Assembly: GCA_902465605.1 (NCBI GenBank)
Contig: CABQNT010000008.1
Location: 1 to 64,000 of the forward strand
Direction of reading: 5' to 3'
DNA length: 64,000 nucleotides
Origin: Prevotella sp902465605
GTDB lineage: Bacteria; Bacteroidota; Bacteroidia; Bacteroidales; Bacteroidaceae
The notes below the pieces were generated by a model, which saw nothing but the letters and a program-made list of their open reading frames with translations, made no database searches and was not told the origin of the DNA. Shown here in pieces: positions 55,611 to 63,626 of the stretch (the first letter of the stretch is position 1; every line of letters starts with the position of its first letter). The position numbers were made by a program, and so were the translations under genes.

Positions 55611-57092
55611 TCATTCCTTGAATGGGAGCGGTTTGCCAATGCTGCCGTTCGGCACTTGTATCTTCAAAAGGTTGCAAATGGTGGGTGCAATGTCGTTGAT
55701 GGTTGCTTCGTAACCGCTTCTGCCATGTGGAATTCCCCAGCCGTAGAGCACGAATGGGATGTGCGAATCGTAGGGATTCCATACCCCGTGCGTGGTTCCT
55801 TGGTGTGGAGCCGTGCCTGCATGCTCGTAATGAGCGGGTGAAAGTACCACCTCCATGTCGCCGCTTCTCTGGGCGTTATACCCATTGCGCATCATGTTTT
55901 TCAGGCGGGCGGGCATGGGAAGACTCTCCATATTCTCGTAATCAACCACGAATTCAATCTTAGTGTCTTGTTTCAAGAATGCCGCAATCTCGTCTTTTAC
56001 TTTTTGGATATCGAGCTTCGATAGGCCAATCGTTTCATGGTCAAGATAGATACGGTATTCGATGTAGTCTTTAACTAATGGCTTGGCCACTCCGAATTTG
56101 GCCGTGAGGTGTTCGTTGAGAGCCTTCATGGTTGCGCGGGCATCCCATGTTCCGGCCTGAATCCTGTGTGCACGGAGGTAATCTGTGTTGTGCGAAGCTC
56201 CGTGATCGGCTGTGAGGAACAGCAGGTAGTTGCCTTTTCCCACCTTTTCGTCCAACTTGTTGAGCAGTTTGCCCAACTCCTTGTCCAGGTTGAGGTATAT
56301 CGCATCGGTTTGTTTACTTCTCACTCCGTATTTGTGACCCACATAGTCGGTTGACGAAAAACTCATGGCCAGGAAGTCGGTTTCATCACCTTGCCCCAGT
56401 TTTTCGTTGTCCAAAACCTCCATGGCCAGACGCACCAAGATGGAATTTCCTTCCGGATCGGTGCGCACGTCGCGTTTGATGATGTCGTAATTCTTCTTGT
56501 TGAAGGCTTTCAACCATGCGGGAAGCTCGTTCATGTAATAAGTGCTGGTGATGAAAGAGCCAGCCGATACATCCATCCAATAGGCCGCATTGGCCGTATG
56601 TCCGCCTGGCATGATGGCACTACGGTCTTTGATGGAGATAGAAATGGTGCGTGACCTGAAATCGTTGGCCAATCGTAAAGCGTCGGTCATGGTCGTCACT
56701 TTGAGGTTGCGGGGCGACATCTTGCCGGCCTTCGACTGGCTTCCTACGCTGCTGACGGAGTTGTCGTCGGCGCAATAAACACGCTGGCCTTTGATGTAGA
56801 AGTTGTTACCGGCAATGCCAGAGATGGCTGGCACCGAGCCTGAGTAAACGTGCGTGTGTCCTGCGCAGGTAACGGTGGGGGTGTAGTTGATGTTGAGGTT
56901 GTCGAAACTGAAGCCGCCATTGATGAGTCGGTTGAAGCCATCTTGCCCAAACCGGCTTTCATAATAAGGCAGATAGTCCCACCTCATTTGGTCTACGATG
57001 ATGCCAACTACTAGTTTTGGTTTCTTGGGTTGAGCCATCACGAGGAGTGATGAGCATACCAAGAGCGTGCAGAGTGTAAAAAACTTTTTCAT
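55611..57092 (-). CDS. PafA-like alkaline phosphatase
   Basis: The 493-residue protein has a signal peptide (~1-20) and belongs to the alkaline-phosphatase superfamily. Metal-binding Asp34 is in VGIIVDQMRWDY, the nucleophile is probably Thr75 in PTVTCAGHTHVYSG, Asn96 is in AGNNFY, and Lys155/Arg157 in SIKDRSAIMPGGH match the PafA active site. TADHGASHN and TTHGVWNPYDSHIPF complete the metal site. PafA enzymes are periplasmic, phosphate-insensitive monoesterases that free phosphate from organic phosphates. The converging Pit transporter could take up the product. The gene is single, with its own -7 box and terminator. Confidence 0.9.
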   Translation of the reverse strand: MKKFFTLCTLLVCSSLLVMAQPKKPKLVVGIIVDQMRWDYLPYYESRFGQDGFNRLINGGFSFDNLNINYTPTVTCAGHTHVYSGSVPAISGIAGNNFYIKGQRVYCADDNSVSSVGSQSKAGKMSPRNLKVTTMTDALRLANDFRSRTISISIKDRSAIMPGGHTANAAYWMDVSAGSFITSTYYMNELPAWLKAFNKKNYDIIKRDVRTDPEGNSILVRLAMEVLDNEKLGQGDETDFLAMSFSSTDYVGHKYGVRSKQTDAIYLNLDKELGKLLNKLDEKVGKGNYLLFLTADHGASHNTDYLRAHRIQAGTWDARATMKALNEHLTAKFGVAKPLVKDYIEYRIYLDHETIGLSKLDIQKVKDEIAAFLKQDTKIEFVVDYENMESLPMPARLKNMMRNGYNAQRSGDMEVVLSPAHYEHAGTAPHQGTTHGVWNPYDSHIPFVLYGWGIPHGRSGYEATINDIAPTICNLLKIQVPNGSIGKPLPFKE

Positions 57093-57120
57093 TTCTTTCT
57101 ATTGTTTTGCTGTGATACTG

Positions 57121-57128
57121 CAAAGTTA
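57121..57128 (-). promoter_or_regulatory. -7 box of the PafA-like gene
   Basis: TAACTTTG on the minus strand (57128-57121) leaves about 20 nt to the ATG at 57092. A TTTG upstream is spaced only 14 bases, so the -33 part is weak. Confidence 0.5.
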
Positions 57129-57192
57129 CAATATTCTTTTTACAAAGCCATGTGCATAGCATTACAAAGTAATGGTGGTTTCTCACCGAAAG

Positions 57193-57999
57193 TTAGTCGT
57201 GCTTGAGTCGTCTGTTGGGCTCTTTGCTTTCAATCCAACTCCTAAGCAGCCACAAGGCATTGTTGTATGCGCGTTGACTGATTTTGCGCGTTGGGAAATC
57301 CATTTTGACACCGATGGAGAAGGCGGTCTTGAACTTTTCGGCCTCGTAAAGGCTGGGCTGTCCCGTAAAAGGACCGTTGATAAATCGCATATTTGCGCGT
57401 TGGTGTCCCCCTAAACCAAAGCGGTAGTCCCAATCGATGCAGAGCGAAACGGTGCTGAAAAGGTGAATGTCAACACCCAACTGTGGTATAATACTCAAGG
57501 CAGGGCATTGTACATCGTGCTCCATATAGAGAGTTGTACCAGGGTAACCTTCGCTGACCGCATAATTGCCTTTGCCCTGTGAGCGGCTAAGATTAAGGAA
57601 ATTGGTTTGAAGCAAGGCGCCAACGTGCGGTTGGATGATCCATTTCTTGGGAAAAAAGTAATATTTTGCACCAGCGGTGAGGCCCATTGTATTAATCTTT
57701 TTCAGTCCGATGCCACTGGAAAAGCCGGTCAAAAGTCCGGCTTGTTCAAAGTACACACCTCCTGTTAAAGCCAGTCTTTGCGTGAGAAAATAATCACCGT
57801 TGAGTGAAAATAGGTTCCCTTCGTTGTCATTGGGAACATAGAAGGGTTGCTTTTCCGGCGAATTGTCCCCTACGGAAGTCTTGCCCATTCCCAGTTGTAA
57901 TCCCCAGCGTTTTGGGGTGTCGTCATCACTTGTCGCTTTGATCGGTAACGAACAGAAAACGACCATTGTTAAAATCAAGATGAAATATTGTTTCTTCAT
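57193..57999 (-). CDS. Outer-membrane beta-barrel protein of unknown function
   Basis: The 268-residue protein has a signal peptide (~1-22, ending IKATS). Alternating amphipathic strands include RWGLQLGMGKTSVG, LFSLNGDYFLTQRLALTGGVYF, TMGLTAGAKYYFFPKKWIIQPHVGALLQ, IIPQLGVDIHLFSTVSLCIDWDYRFGLGG and FKTAFSIGVKMDFP. After the last strand it carries a short basic tail (RSWIESKEPNRRLKHD), unlike most barrels that end on an aromatic. Around 8-10 strands are expected. No family beyond the general small-barrel group is recognised. It stands alone, with tRNA-Asp genes upstream. Confidence 0.75.
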   Translation of the reverse strand: MKKQYFILILTMVVFCSLPIKATSDDDTPKRWGLQLGMGKTSVGDNSPEKQPFYVPNDNEGNLFSLNGDYFLTQRLALTGGVYFEQAGLLTGFSSGIGLKKINTMGLTAGAKYYFFPKKWIIQPHVGALLQTNFLNLSRSQGKGNYAVSEGYPGTTLYMEHDVQCPALSIIPQLGVDIHLFSTVSLCIDWDYRFGLGGHQRANMRFINGPFTGQPSLYEAEKFKTAFSIGVKMDFPTRKISQRAYNNALWLLRSWIESKEPNRRLKHD

Positions 58000-58028
58000 T
58001 TGTGGAAACTTGTTGAAGTAAATGTGTG

Positions 58029-58036
58029 CAAATGTA
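58029..58036 (-). promoter_or_regulatory. -7 box of the outer-membrane barrel gene
   Basis: TACATTTG on the minus strand (58036-58029) leaves about 25 nt to the ATG at 57999. The -33 TTGC at 58057-58054 is poor. Confidence 0.45.
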
Positions 58037-58112
58037 AATAAAAAGCGGAAAAGGCAATGGCTGTTTCATCTGCTTTTCATGCTTTTTAACAGATTTATCA
58101 CGGGTAGAGAGC

Positions 58113-58144
58113 AAAAAAATATCATAACTCTATGGAGTTATGAT
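58113..58144 (-). terminator. Intrinsic terminator of the tRNA-Asp pair
   Basis: A perfect 10-bp stem ATCATAACTC/GAGTTATGAT with a 4-base loop (58121-58144) is followed on the minus strand by a run of seven T residues. It lies about 50 bases past the last tRNA. Confidence 0.9.
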
Positions 58145-58192
58145 ACTGATGTGTTATTAAAACCATTCAGACTTGATGTCTAAGCTATTTGT

Positions 58193-58269
58193 TGGCGGTG
58201 CGTACGAGACTCGAACTCGTGACCTCCTGCGTGACAGGCAGGCATTCTAACCAACTGAACTAACGCACC
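58193..58269 (-). tRNA. tRNA-Asp (anticodon GTC), copy 2 in transcription order
   Basis: The acceptor stem GGTGCGT/ACGCACC is complete, the anticodon loop CTGTCAC gives GTC, the T-arm contains TTCGAGT, and a discriminator G is followed by an encoded CCA. It is identical to the copy at 58293-58369. Confidence 0.96.
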
Positions 58270-58292
58270 AAGTGCATTGAAAAATGACTGGT

Positions 58293-58369
58293 TGGCGGTG
58301 CGTACGAGACTCGAACTCGTGACCTCCTGCGTGACAGGCAGGCATTCTAACCAACTGAACTAACGCACC
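58293..58369 (-). tRNA. tRNA-Asp (anticodon GTC), copy 1 in transcription order
   Basis: Same sequence as the neighbouring copy, offset by exactly 100 bases, with CCA encoded. The 23-base spacer (58270-58292) is not duplicated beyond this copy. Both share the terminator at 58113-58144. Confidence 0.96.
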
Positions 58370-58467
58370 TCAACTAATGCTGTCATTTCTGTTTGCGGAT
58401 GCAAAGGTAATGCTTTTAATTGAAAAGTGACAAACAGATGTCAAGAATCATTCATAATTAATATATA

Positions 58468-59193
58468 TTAACACATTGTCGAGACGATGAGGAACAACGA
58501 TAAAAGTATCATACAGCTGGCTACCACCTTTTGATACTTCTTTTTGTCAACGTTCTTGATGAATCGCATGGCCAGGTAGTTGCCAACAATCATCGCCACG
58601 GCAATGCCAAGACCAGCGATGATAATTTGTTCGTTAACCAGATTCAACTTGCCATAAACTACGATTTTAACAACGTGCATCACTGTTGCTGCCGTGGCTT
58701 CACTGGCGATATAGGACACCGGACTTAAATCTAATGTGAGGAACACCGCACTGCTCAGTGGTCCTGAAATACTCAACATACCGTTGATGAATCCCGTGAC
58801 GCAACCGCCCACGACCATGGTTGCCGGGTGTTGTGGAAAGTGCAGCTTGCCACGGAGTTTCTGAATGGCAAACAGTATCAAGGCAAAGCCTACGATGATG
58901 GTCATGATGTTTTTGGGTGCAATGGAGAAACCGTAAGCACCCAGGGCCGTGAGGGGAATGGATGGCAGCAAAAACCATAGCGTTTTTTTCCATTCAATGC
59001 TTTTCCACCCGATGATCGCGCGCGAGGCATTGCTCAGCAGTTGTGCGATGGTACATACGGGAACGGCCACCTCTATGCCGTATACGGAGGTGACGATGGG
59101 TAGCAGCAGCATGCCGCCGCCAAACCCGATGGAGCTGGAAAGCATGCCAGCCATGAGGCCTACGATACTGAGAAGAATTAAGGAAGTGTTCAT
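58468..59193 (-). CDS. TauE/SafE-family (sulfite exporter-like) membrane permease
   Basis: The 241-residue protein (start ATG 59193, MNTSLILLSI) has about eight hydrophobic segments. It carries the family's N-terminal GMLSSSIGFGGGMLLLPIV (~15-33) and, in the second half, GFINGMLSISGPLSSAVFLTLDLSP (residues ~130-155), the internal repeat of the same motif. Members export sulfite, sulfoacetate, or other small organic anions; substrate cannot be assigned. An earlier in-frame ATG at 59211 is also possible. It is not in an evident operon: the downstream side is tRNA-Asp and the upstream side the decayed arnT/LAB_N remnant. Confidence 0.9.
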   Translation of the reverse strand: MNTSLILLSIVGLMAGMLSSSIGFGGGMLLLPIVTSVYGIEVAVPVCTIAQLLSNASRAIIGWKSIEWKKTLWFLLPSIPLTALGAYGFSIAPKNIMTIIVGFALILFAIQKLRGKLHFPQHPATMVVGGCVTGFINGMLSISGPLSSAVFLTLDLSPVSYIASEATAATVMHVVKIVVYGKLNLVNEQIIIAGLGIAVAMIVGNYLAMRFIKNVDKKKYQKVVASCMILLSLFLIVSTMC

Positions 59194-59243
59194 TGCTTTG
59201 ATGTTTTGCAAGTAGTTTTACTGAATGTCAGGTCGCCTTAGTG

Positions 59244-59466
59244 TTATTGCTCACCGCTTTTACGCTGTCTGGATAGAAGGATAATGTTGCGTGCATAGGC
59301 CACAAATCCGAATGATTGTCCAAGAATCGAGACTGGATTGCGGCGAATGATACCGTATATAACGATGGTGCCACTACCTATCAGACTGATAATCCAAAAA
59401 CCGAGCGGAAGGAGGGAGGCATGGCGTCTGTAGGAATAGTACCACTGATAGACAAATTGAAATGAA
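59244..59466 (-). pseudogene. C-terminal remnant of a LAB_N-domain (lipid-A biosynthesis N-terminal-like) protein
   Basis: Reading the minus strand in the frame ending with TAA at 59246-59244 gives FVYQWYYSYRRHASLLPLGF, then WIISLIGSGTIVIYGIIRRN and PVSILGQSFGFVAYARN. This is the end of the small LAB_N membrane protein family (aromatic YQW, LPLGFW, ILGQ). Only about 70 codons remain. Its 5' part is missing and the sequence runs into an arnT-like reading frame in a different phase. The piece has no start codon of its own in a sensible place, so it is most likely dead. Confidence 0.8.
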
Positions 59467-59911
59467 AAGCCAGCACTATGAACAGCACCATCAGCATGTC
59501 CATGCGTACAACCAATGCCGCTGCAGCAAAGTAAGCAGTGGTCATTAGCATCAAGGTGGCCGTCTTTCTATTTTGCTCTGAGAACAAATTGTTAGTCCAT
59601 GAAAGCATAATGGTGGTAATGCTACAAACAGGAATAAATGAAAGCAGGCTCAACAAAATCATGTGGTGTCCACCCGATATCCAACGACAAAGCATTACTA
59701 ACCAAAGATAAAAAGGTGGCTTATCTGCATAAGGCTCTCCATGAAGCGTGAAGGAAAAGACGTTACCCGACCTGATTGCTTCATCAGCAATGATGAGGTA
59801 CCTACCTTCATTCGTAAGAGTGAAGTCGCGAAAAATGAGTATGGGAAGAAAAGCCAGTATGATAATGAACCATATCTTCTTATCAATGTCTGGAGCTTTT
59901 GCGTCTATCAT
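59458..59911 (-). pseudogene. N-terminal fragment of an ArnT-like glycosyltransferase, truncated by deletion
   Basis: From ATG 59911 the frame gives about 150 codons that match the start of ArnT-type (GT83) lipid-A glycosyltransferases: FRDFTLTNEGRYLIIADEAI, the catalytic-loop NEG, PYADKPPFYLWLVML, and VVRMDMLMVLFIVLAFHF in a later helix. Full-length members exceed 500 residues. After about 59460 the frame changes to a nonsense tail (LSISGTIPTDAMPP) that is the LAB_N coding DNA read out of frame, ending at 59381. The join is at about 59454-59475. Function is expected to be lost. Confidence 0.85.
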
Positions 59912-60497
59912 ATATAATGTATATAAACATCAGTTAGCAGTGAAATGGCTACTCCATCTATTGTATTTTACAAAAACAGTGTGCATACTGCAATTCAAAT
60001 GATGTGATACTTCTCATAATGTTTTTGTGTTGAATGATTGATTCATGCTTTAGTATGACAAAGATAATTTATTTTTCAAAGAAAAGCAAATAGATAATTG
60101 TCGTTTTTAGAATCGTCATATATATTTCATCACTGAAAGACACATGGTAGGTTCATTTTTTCCCCTTTCTACGGTAAAACCAATAACAGATATTCATAGA
60201 ACCAAATGCCAAGAGAAAGAAAATCAAATCGTTTTTACTAAATATGTGACAACGTTCCATACAAAACAGAGCAAACGCCAATTAGTTTGTTACTCAAGGT
60301 GAATCTATGTAACAAACAGTTTGTCATGATGTTATCAAGTATTTGCTTTTCCTCGTTATCGTTATCACATCGTTCCTTTGTAGGGTTAGTTTAAAGTTTA
60401 CAAAACAACTTGAAGTCTCAATTTTCATCCATCCTCCACCGAATGCTGGTATAGATACAAACCGTAACAGAAACGTAAAATCGGTTGTTTATCCTCC
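59912..60497. other. Gene-free AT-rich region upstream of the ThrE locus
   Basis: No ORF is supported across ~600 bases. A perfect 9-bp inverted repeat, GTTTGTTAC (60285-60293) and GTAACAAAC (60309-60317), with a 15-base loop, is the only structured element I see. It could be an operator or a leftover of a lost gene. Confidence 0.55.
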
Positions 60498-60505
60498 TAC
60501 CTTTG
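60498..60505 (+). promoter_or_regulatory. -7 box of the 51-codon ORF-ThrE operon
   Basis: TACCTTTG (60498-60505) lies 30 bases before the ATG at 60535. The -33 position lacks a clear TTTG. Confidence 0.5.
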
Positions 60506-60534
60506 CAGCGTAAAACTTTAACAAGATAGTAATT

Positions 60535-60690
60535 ATGGACAATCAAATCATTATTTGGAGTAGTGTTATTTTAATGTTAGGTGTCATCTTCATCATGCGT
60601 GAAGCAGTTAAAATGAGAAGGCACACCAAAGGACATAAATTATTTGAGCTTTCAGATGAATTCGATATCTATGACTGGGACGAAGAATAA
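60535..60690 (+). CDS. Small single-pass membrane protein (51 residues), function unknown
   Basis: The ORF begins at ATG 60535, 30 bases after a good -7 box. It encodes one hydrophobic segment (about residues 4-22, IIIWSSVILMLGVIFIMRE), a basic stretch KMRRHTKGH, and a strongly acidic C-terminus (ELSDEFDIYDWDEE). The positive-inside rule places the charged tail in the cytoplasm. Its stop overlaps the ThrE start by 20 bases (ATG 60671), so the two are probably translationally coupled and it may be an accessory subunit. No known family is recognised. Being short, it could be missed by automatic annotation. Confidence 0.65.
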   Translation: MDNQIIIWSSVILMLGVIFIMREAVKMRRHTKGHKLFELSDEFDIYDWDEE

Positions 60691-61468
60691 TCAATTGCAA
60701 GTGGCTGACCAAACCAAGTCAATATGCCTGTTTCTGGCCGACTATGCCTCATGGCTTTATGGCTGTGGAGCGACCTGCACACGGATAAAGAAGAACGTTG
60801 ACCGCATGGCCAAGGTGTGGAAGCTAAACATAGAAATGACTATTTTGCCCGGTAGTATCCATCTGGCACACTTTGATCCGGCAACGGGACAATCAAGCGT
60901 GTACTTCAAGAAGACGCCGAGCACGGGTATCAGCTTTTACAAAAACACCCAACTGAGCAAACTCAGTTGGGCCGTTTCTGACGGTCATATACAGTTTGAG
61001 GAGGCTCAGACAGAGTTTGCCCGCATCATTTCCGCACCGTTTACCAATAAGTGGGTGGTGCTGTTTCTTGCTTCACTGGCCAATCTGTCGTTCTGTCGCA
61101 TCTTTGGTGGCGATTTGTTGGCCATGATCATCGTCTTCGTGGCTACGCTGCTAGGATTCCGATTGAAGCAGGTGTTGTTGGAAGAGCACGTTGATGTCAA
61201 GCTGGTCTTTATGGTCTGCGCCTTCTTTTCTGCCGTCATTGGTACGGCGGGATATGTCTTCGGACTGGGTGAAAAGCCTGACGTTGCCTTGGCTACCAGT
61301 GTTTTGTACCTCATACCAGGCATCCCGTATATCAACAGTCTTAGTGATCTTATTCAAGGTCAGTATCTTGTGTCTTTCAGCAGATTCATGAATTCTATGA
61401 TTCTTACGTTCTGCCTCTCTGTAGGATTGGCTGGTGGCATACTGCTGATGAATCTCAAAATGTTTTAA
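60671..61468 (+). CDS. Threonine/serine exporter subunit, ThrE N-terminal family (DUF1212 type)
   Basis: The 265-residue protein starts at ATG 60671 (MTGTKNNQLQVADQTKS); another ATG lies 15 bases upstream. It has a cytoplasmic N-terminal domain of ~120 residues with LYGCGATCTRIKKNVDRMA (~36-54), the hallmark of ThrE. About five membrane segments follow, with LGEKPDVALATSVLYLIPGIPYINSLSDLI containing the IPGIPYIN motif. It forms a split exporter with the next gene, which supplies the second membrane half. Transport substrates in the family are threonine and serine, and the true substrate here is inferred. Confidence 0.93.
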   Translation: MTGTKNNQLQVADQTKSICLFLADYASWLYGCGATCTRIKKNVDRMAKVWKLNIEMTILPGSIHLAHFDPATGQSSVYFKKTPSTGISFYKNTQLSKLSWAVSDGHIQFEEAQTEFARIISAPFTNKWVVLFLASLANLSFCRIFGGDLLAMIIVFVATLLGFRLKQVLLEEHVDVKLVFMVCAFFSAVIGTAGYVFGLGEKPDVALATSVLYLIPGIPYINSLSDLIQGQYLVSFSRFMNSMILTFCLSVGLAGGILLMNLKMF

Positions 61469-61478
61469 TCGTATAGTT

Positions 61479-61976
61479 ATGGCATTCTTTTTATGCGTTT
61501 TAGAAGACGCATTCTTTGGAGCTCTGGCAGGTATAGGATTTGCCAGTATCAGCAACCCTCCCCACAATGCATATCCTTATTGCGCCCTCATCTCGGCCGT
61601 AGGCCATGGTGTGAGATATTTCTTGATGAACAACGCCTATCACCCAGAAAGCCTTATTGTAGCCAGTTTTGTGGCCTCTTTGGTCATTGGCTTCATGGCA
61701 GTGGCATTGGCAAGAATGGCTAAGTGTCCACCTGAGACATTCTCTTTCCCATCCCTCTTGCCCATGATTCCAGGTATGTATGCTTATCGCACTGTCGAAG
61801 CTTTGGTTATGTGTTTGTTTACACAGGATGAAGATTTATTCAATCATTATTTGTATCTTTGTACATCAAACGGATTCACTTGCGCTTTTGACATATTAGG
61901 AATGGTGTTGGGTGCCACATTGCCTATCTTCTTCCTTAACAAAATATCCTATCGCGCTACCCGTCACGTTGATTGA
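61479..61976 (+). CDS. Threonine/serine exporter subunit, second half (DUF3815/ThrE_2 type)
   Basis: The 165-residue protein has about four or five membrane segments. FGALAGIGFASISNPPHNAY (~13-32), the GHGVRYFLMN segment and FPSLLPMIPGMYAYRTVEAL (~92-111) match the small partner of split ThrE exporters. It begins 10 bases after the first subunit's stop. A LysR-type regulator follows 31 bases downstream on the same strand and may control the operon. Confidence 0.92.
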   Translation: MAFFLCVLEDAFFGALAGIGFASISNPPHNAYPYCALISAVGHGVRYFLMNNAYHPESLIVASFVASLVIGFMAVALARMAKCPPETFSFPSLLPMIPGMYAYRTVEALVMCLFTQDEDLFNHYLYLCTSNGFTCAFDILGMVLGATLPIFFLNKISYRATRHVD

Positions 61977-62007
61977 ATATGATGTAACAAACTGAAAGAG
62001 GTAAACT

Positions 62008-62916
62008 ATGGAGCTGAGACAAATAAGATACTTTCTCAAGGTGGCCGAATTGTTGAATTTCTCTGAGGCATCAAAGGCACTGTTTATTACACAGAGCACC
62101 CTCTCTCAACAGATACGCCAGCTTGAGAACGAATTCGACACTATATTGTTTGAGCGAAACAGCCACGAGGTTTCGCTCACCGAAGCCGGGCAACAATTCA
62201 TGCGATATGCCCGAAAAGTAATAATTGATGTCGATGATTGCACGCAGAAGATGGACGACCTCAAGAACATGCTGACAGGCGAATTGAACATCGGCGTTAC
62301 GTTCACGTTCAGTCCTTTGCTTACCGAGACCGTTCTCGAATTTATGAAACTGTACCCACATGTGCGCCTCAATGTTTTTTATAAAACCATGAGTGAGCTG
62401 ATGGATATGTTGCAACGACGGGAAGTTGACTTTGTGCTGGCCTTCAAACCTACAGACAGAAACGATAAGATAGAGAGCCACGTGCTCTTCAATAATCATC
62501 TGTCCGTGGTGGTCAGTGAGCATCATTCATTGGCAAAGCGGAAATCGTTGACCTTAGACGACTTGGCTCCGTACGATGCTGCCATGCCTGCACGCGGTTT
62601 ACAAGCTCGCAACTCGTTCGATGATATGATTCATAGCGAAAACAGCAAACTCAAAATACGCGTTGAACTCAACGACGTTAGTATCTTGCTGAAACTGATT
62701 AGACAGAGCAAGCTCGTCACGATATTGGCCGAAGCCACCATTCATGATGAAGATGGCCTTGTTGCCATCCCGCTCGAAATGGCAGGCAACGATATGGAGG
62801 GATGCATTCATCTGCTCAAACAAGCCTATGTCAAAAATTCTGCACGCGAGTTTTATCGCCTCCTCAGTCAGTCAAGAGCCATTCTCAAATATTCCTCTTT
62901 GGCCAAATTGCTTTAA
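62008..62916 (+). CDS. LysR-type transcriptional regulator
   Basis: The 302-residue protein has a winged helix-turn-helix N-terminus: MELRQIRYFLKVAELLNFSE, ALFITQSTLSQQIRQLE (~29-45) and LFERNSHEVSLTEAG (~50-64). A periplasmic-binding-protein-like effector domain follows (LNIGVTFTFSPLLTETV onward, ~90-300). The effector cannot be read from sequence. It is co-directional with and 31 bases after the ThrE subunits, so it may be expressed with them and regulate the exporter. A hairpin terminator at 62968-63011 follows. Confidence 0.93.
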   Translation: MELRQIRYFLKVAELLNFSEASKALFITQSTLSQQIRQLENEFDTILFERNSHEVSLTEAGQQFMRYARKVIIDVDDCTQKMDDLKNMLTGELNIGVTFTFSPLLTETVLEFMKLYPHVRLNVFYKTMSELMDMLQRREVDFVLAFKPTDRNDKIESHVLFNNHLSVVVSEHHSLAKRKSLTLDDLAPYDAAMPARGLQARNSFDDMIHSENSKLKIRVELNDVSILLKLIRQSKLVTILAEATIHDEDGLVAIPLEMAGNDMEGCIHLLKQAYVKNSAREFYRLLSQSRAILKYSSLAKLL

Positions 62917-62967
62917 GTCTTTTCGTTCAAGAAGAGCAGATACTGCGTTTACCGCTATCCAACAAAT

Positions 62968-63011
62968 CGGGTGGAAGTTAAATACTCAAATATGTATTTA
63001 TCTTCCACCCG
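62968..63011. terminator. Bidirectional terminator between lysR-type and lrp-type genes
   Basis: Arms CGGGTGGAAG (62968-62977) and CTTCCACCCG (63002-63011), extended inside by AAATAC/GTATTT, form a strong hairpin between convergent genes. The flanks are only moderately T-rich (GTTTCAC on plus, ATTTGTT on minus), so efficiency is uncertain. Confidence 0.7.
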
Positions 63012-63042
63012 TTTCACTTGGTGTCGTTACTTTCGCGTAAAA

Positions 63043-63558
63043 CTACGCCTCTGGATCAGCCTCTTCATCAACCATCTCGCTGCGTTCGTCTATCTTCATC
63101 TGAGCAACGGGTAGTTGGCGATCGATTACTGTGCGGAACGAAATCATGGTTTCGCTTCCCGACAGTCCCAGGGGTTGCAATTTATCATAGATGATGCTCA
63201 TCAAGTGATGATTGTTTGTGGCATATAGCTTGATAAACAAATCATAATCACCCGTTGGGCAATGGCATTCTACCACCTCTGGAATCTTCTTCAATTCGTC
63301 GGCCACTCGGTCAAAATCACTGGGATCTTTCAAGTGCAGACCAACGAAAGCACAGGTTTCATAGCCAATTTTCTCTGGGTCGAATATGAATCCCGAACCC
63401 TTAATCACCCCCAAATTTATCAATTTTTGCACACGCTGATGAATGGCTGCTCCGCTAACATTGCATGCGCGGGCAATCTCCAGGAATGGAGTGCGGGCAT
63501 CCTCAGCAATCATAGTGAGAATCTTCTTATCTAATGCGTCTAGATTATGATGTCCCAT
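63043..63558 (-). CDS. Lrp/AsnC-family transcriptional regulator
   Basis: The 171-residue protein has an N-terminal winged helix (LDALDKKILTMIAEDARTPF, VSGAAIHQRVQKLINLGVIKG, ~6-55). A RAM ligand-binding domain follows, with CAFVGLHLKDPSDFDRVADEL, VVECHCPTGDYDLFIKLYA and a late FRTVIDRQLPV. It also has an acidic C-terminal tail (MVDEEADPEA). Lrp-type proteins form octamers and respond to amino acids. Placed next to a threonine/serine exporter locus, amino-acid homeostasis is a reasonable but unproven link. The minus-strand promoter is at 63626-63596. Confidence 0.94.
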   Translation of the reverse strand: MGHHNLDALDKKILTMIAEDARTPFLEIARACNVSGAAIHQRVQKLINLGVIKGSGFIFDPEKIGYETCAFVGLHLKDPSDFDRVADELKKIPEVVECHCPTGDYDLFIKLYATNNHHLMSIIYDKLQPLGLSGSETMISFRTVIDRQLPVAQMKIDERSEMVDEEADPEA

Positions 63559-63595
63559 TTTTACTTTTATATATTTTAATTTTATGAATAATGTG

Positions 63596-63626
63596 CAAAT
63601 ATACTACAAAGTGTTGTTTTCCACAA
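63596..63626 (-). promoter_or_regulatory. Promoter of the Lrp-family regulator
   Basis: The -7 box TATATTTG is on the minus strand (63603-63596), with TTGT at 63626-63623 after a 19-base spacer. It leaves about 30 nt to the ATG at 63558. Confidence 0.65.

Noticed and set aside
59381..59457. C-terminal tail of the 176-codon frame as a genuine part of an ArnT-like protein
   Set aside because: The DNA codes for LAB_N residues in another frame, so the tail is an out-of-frame read after a deletion.
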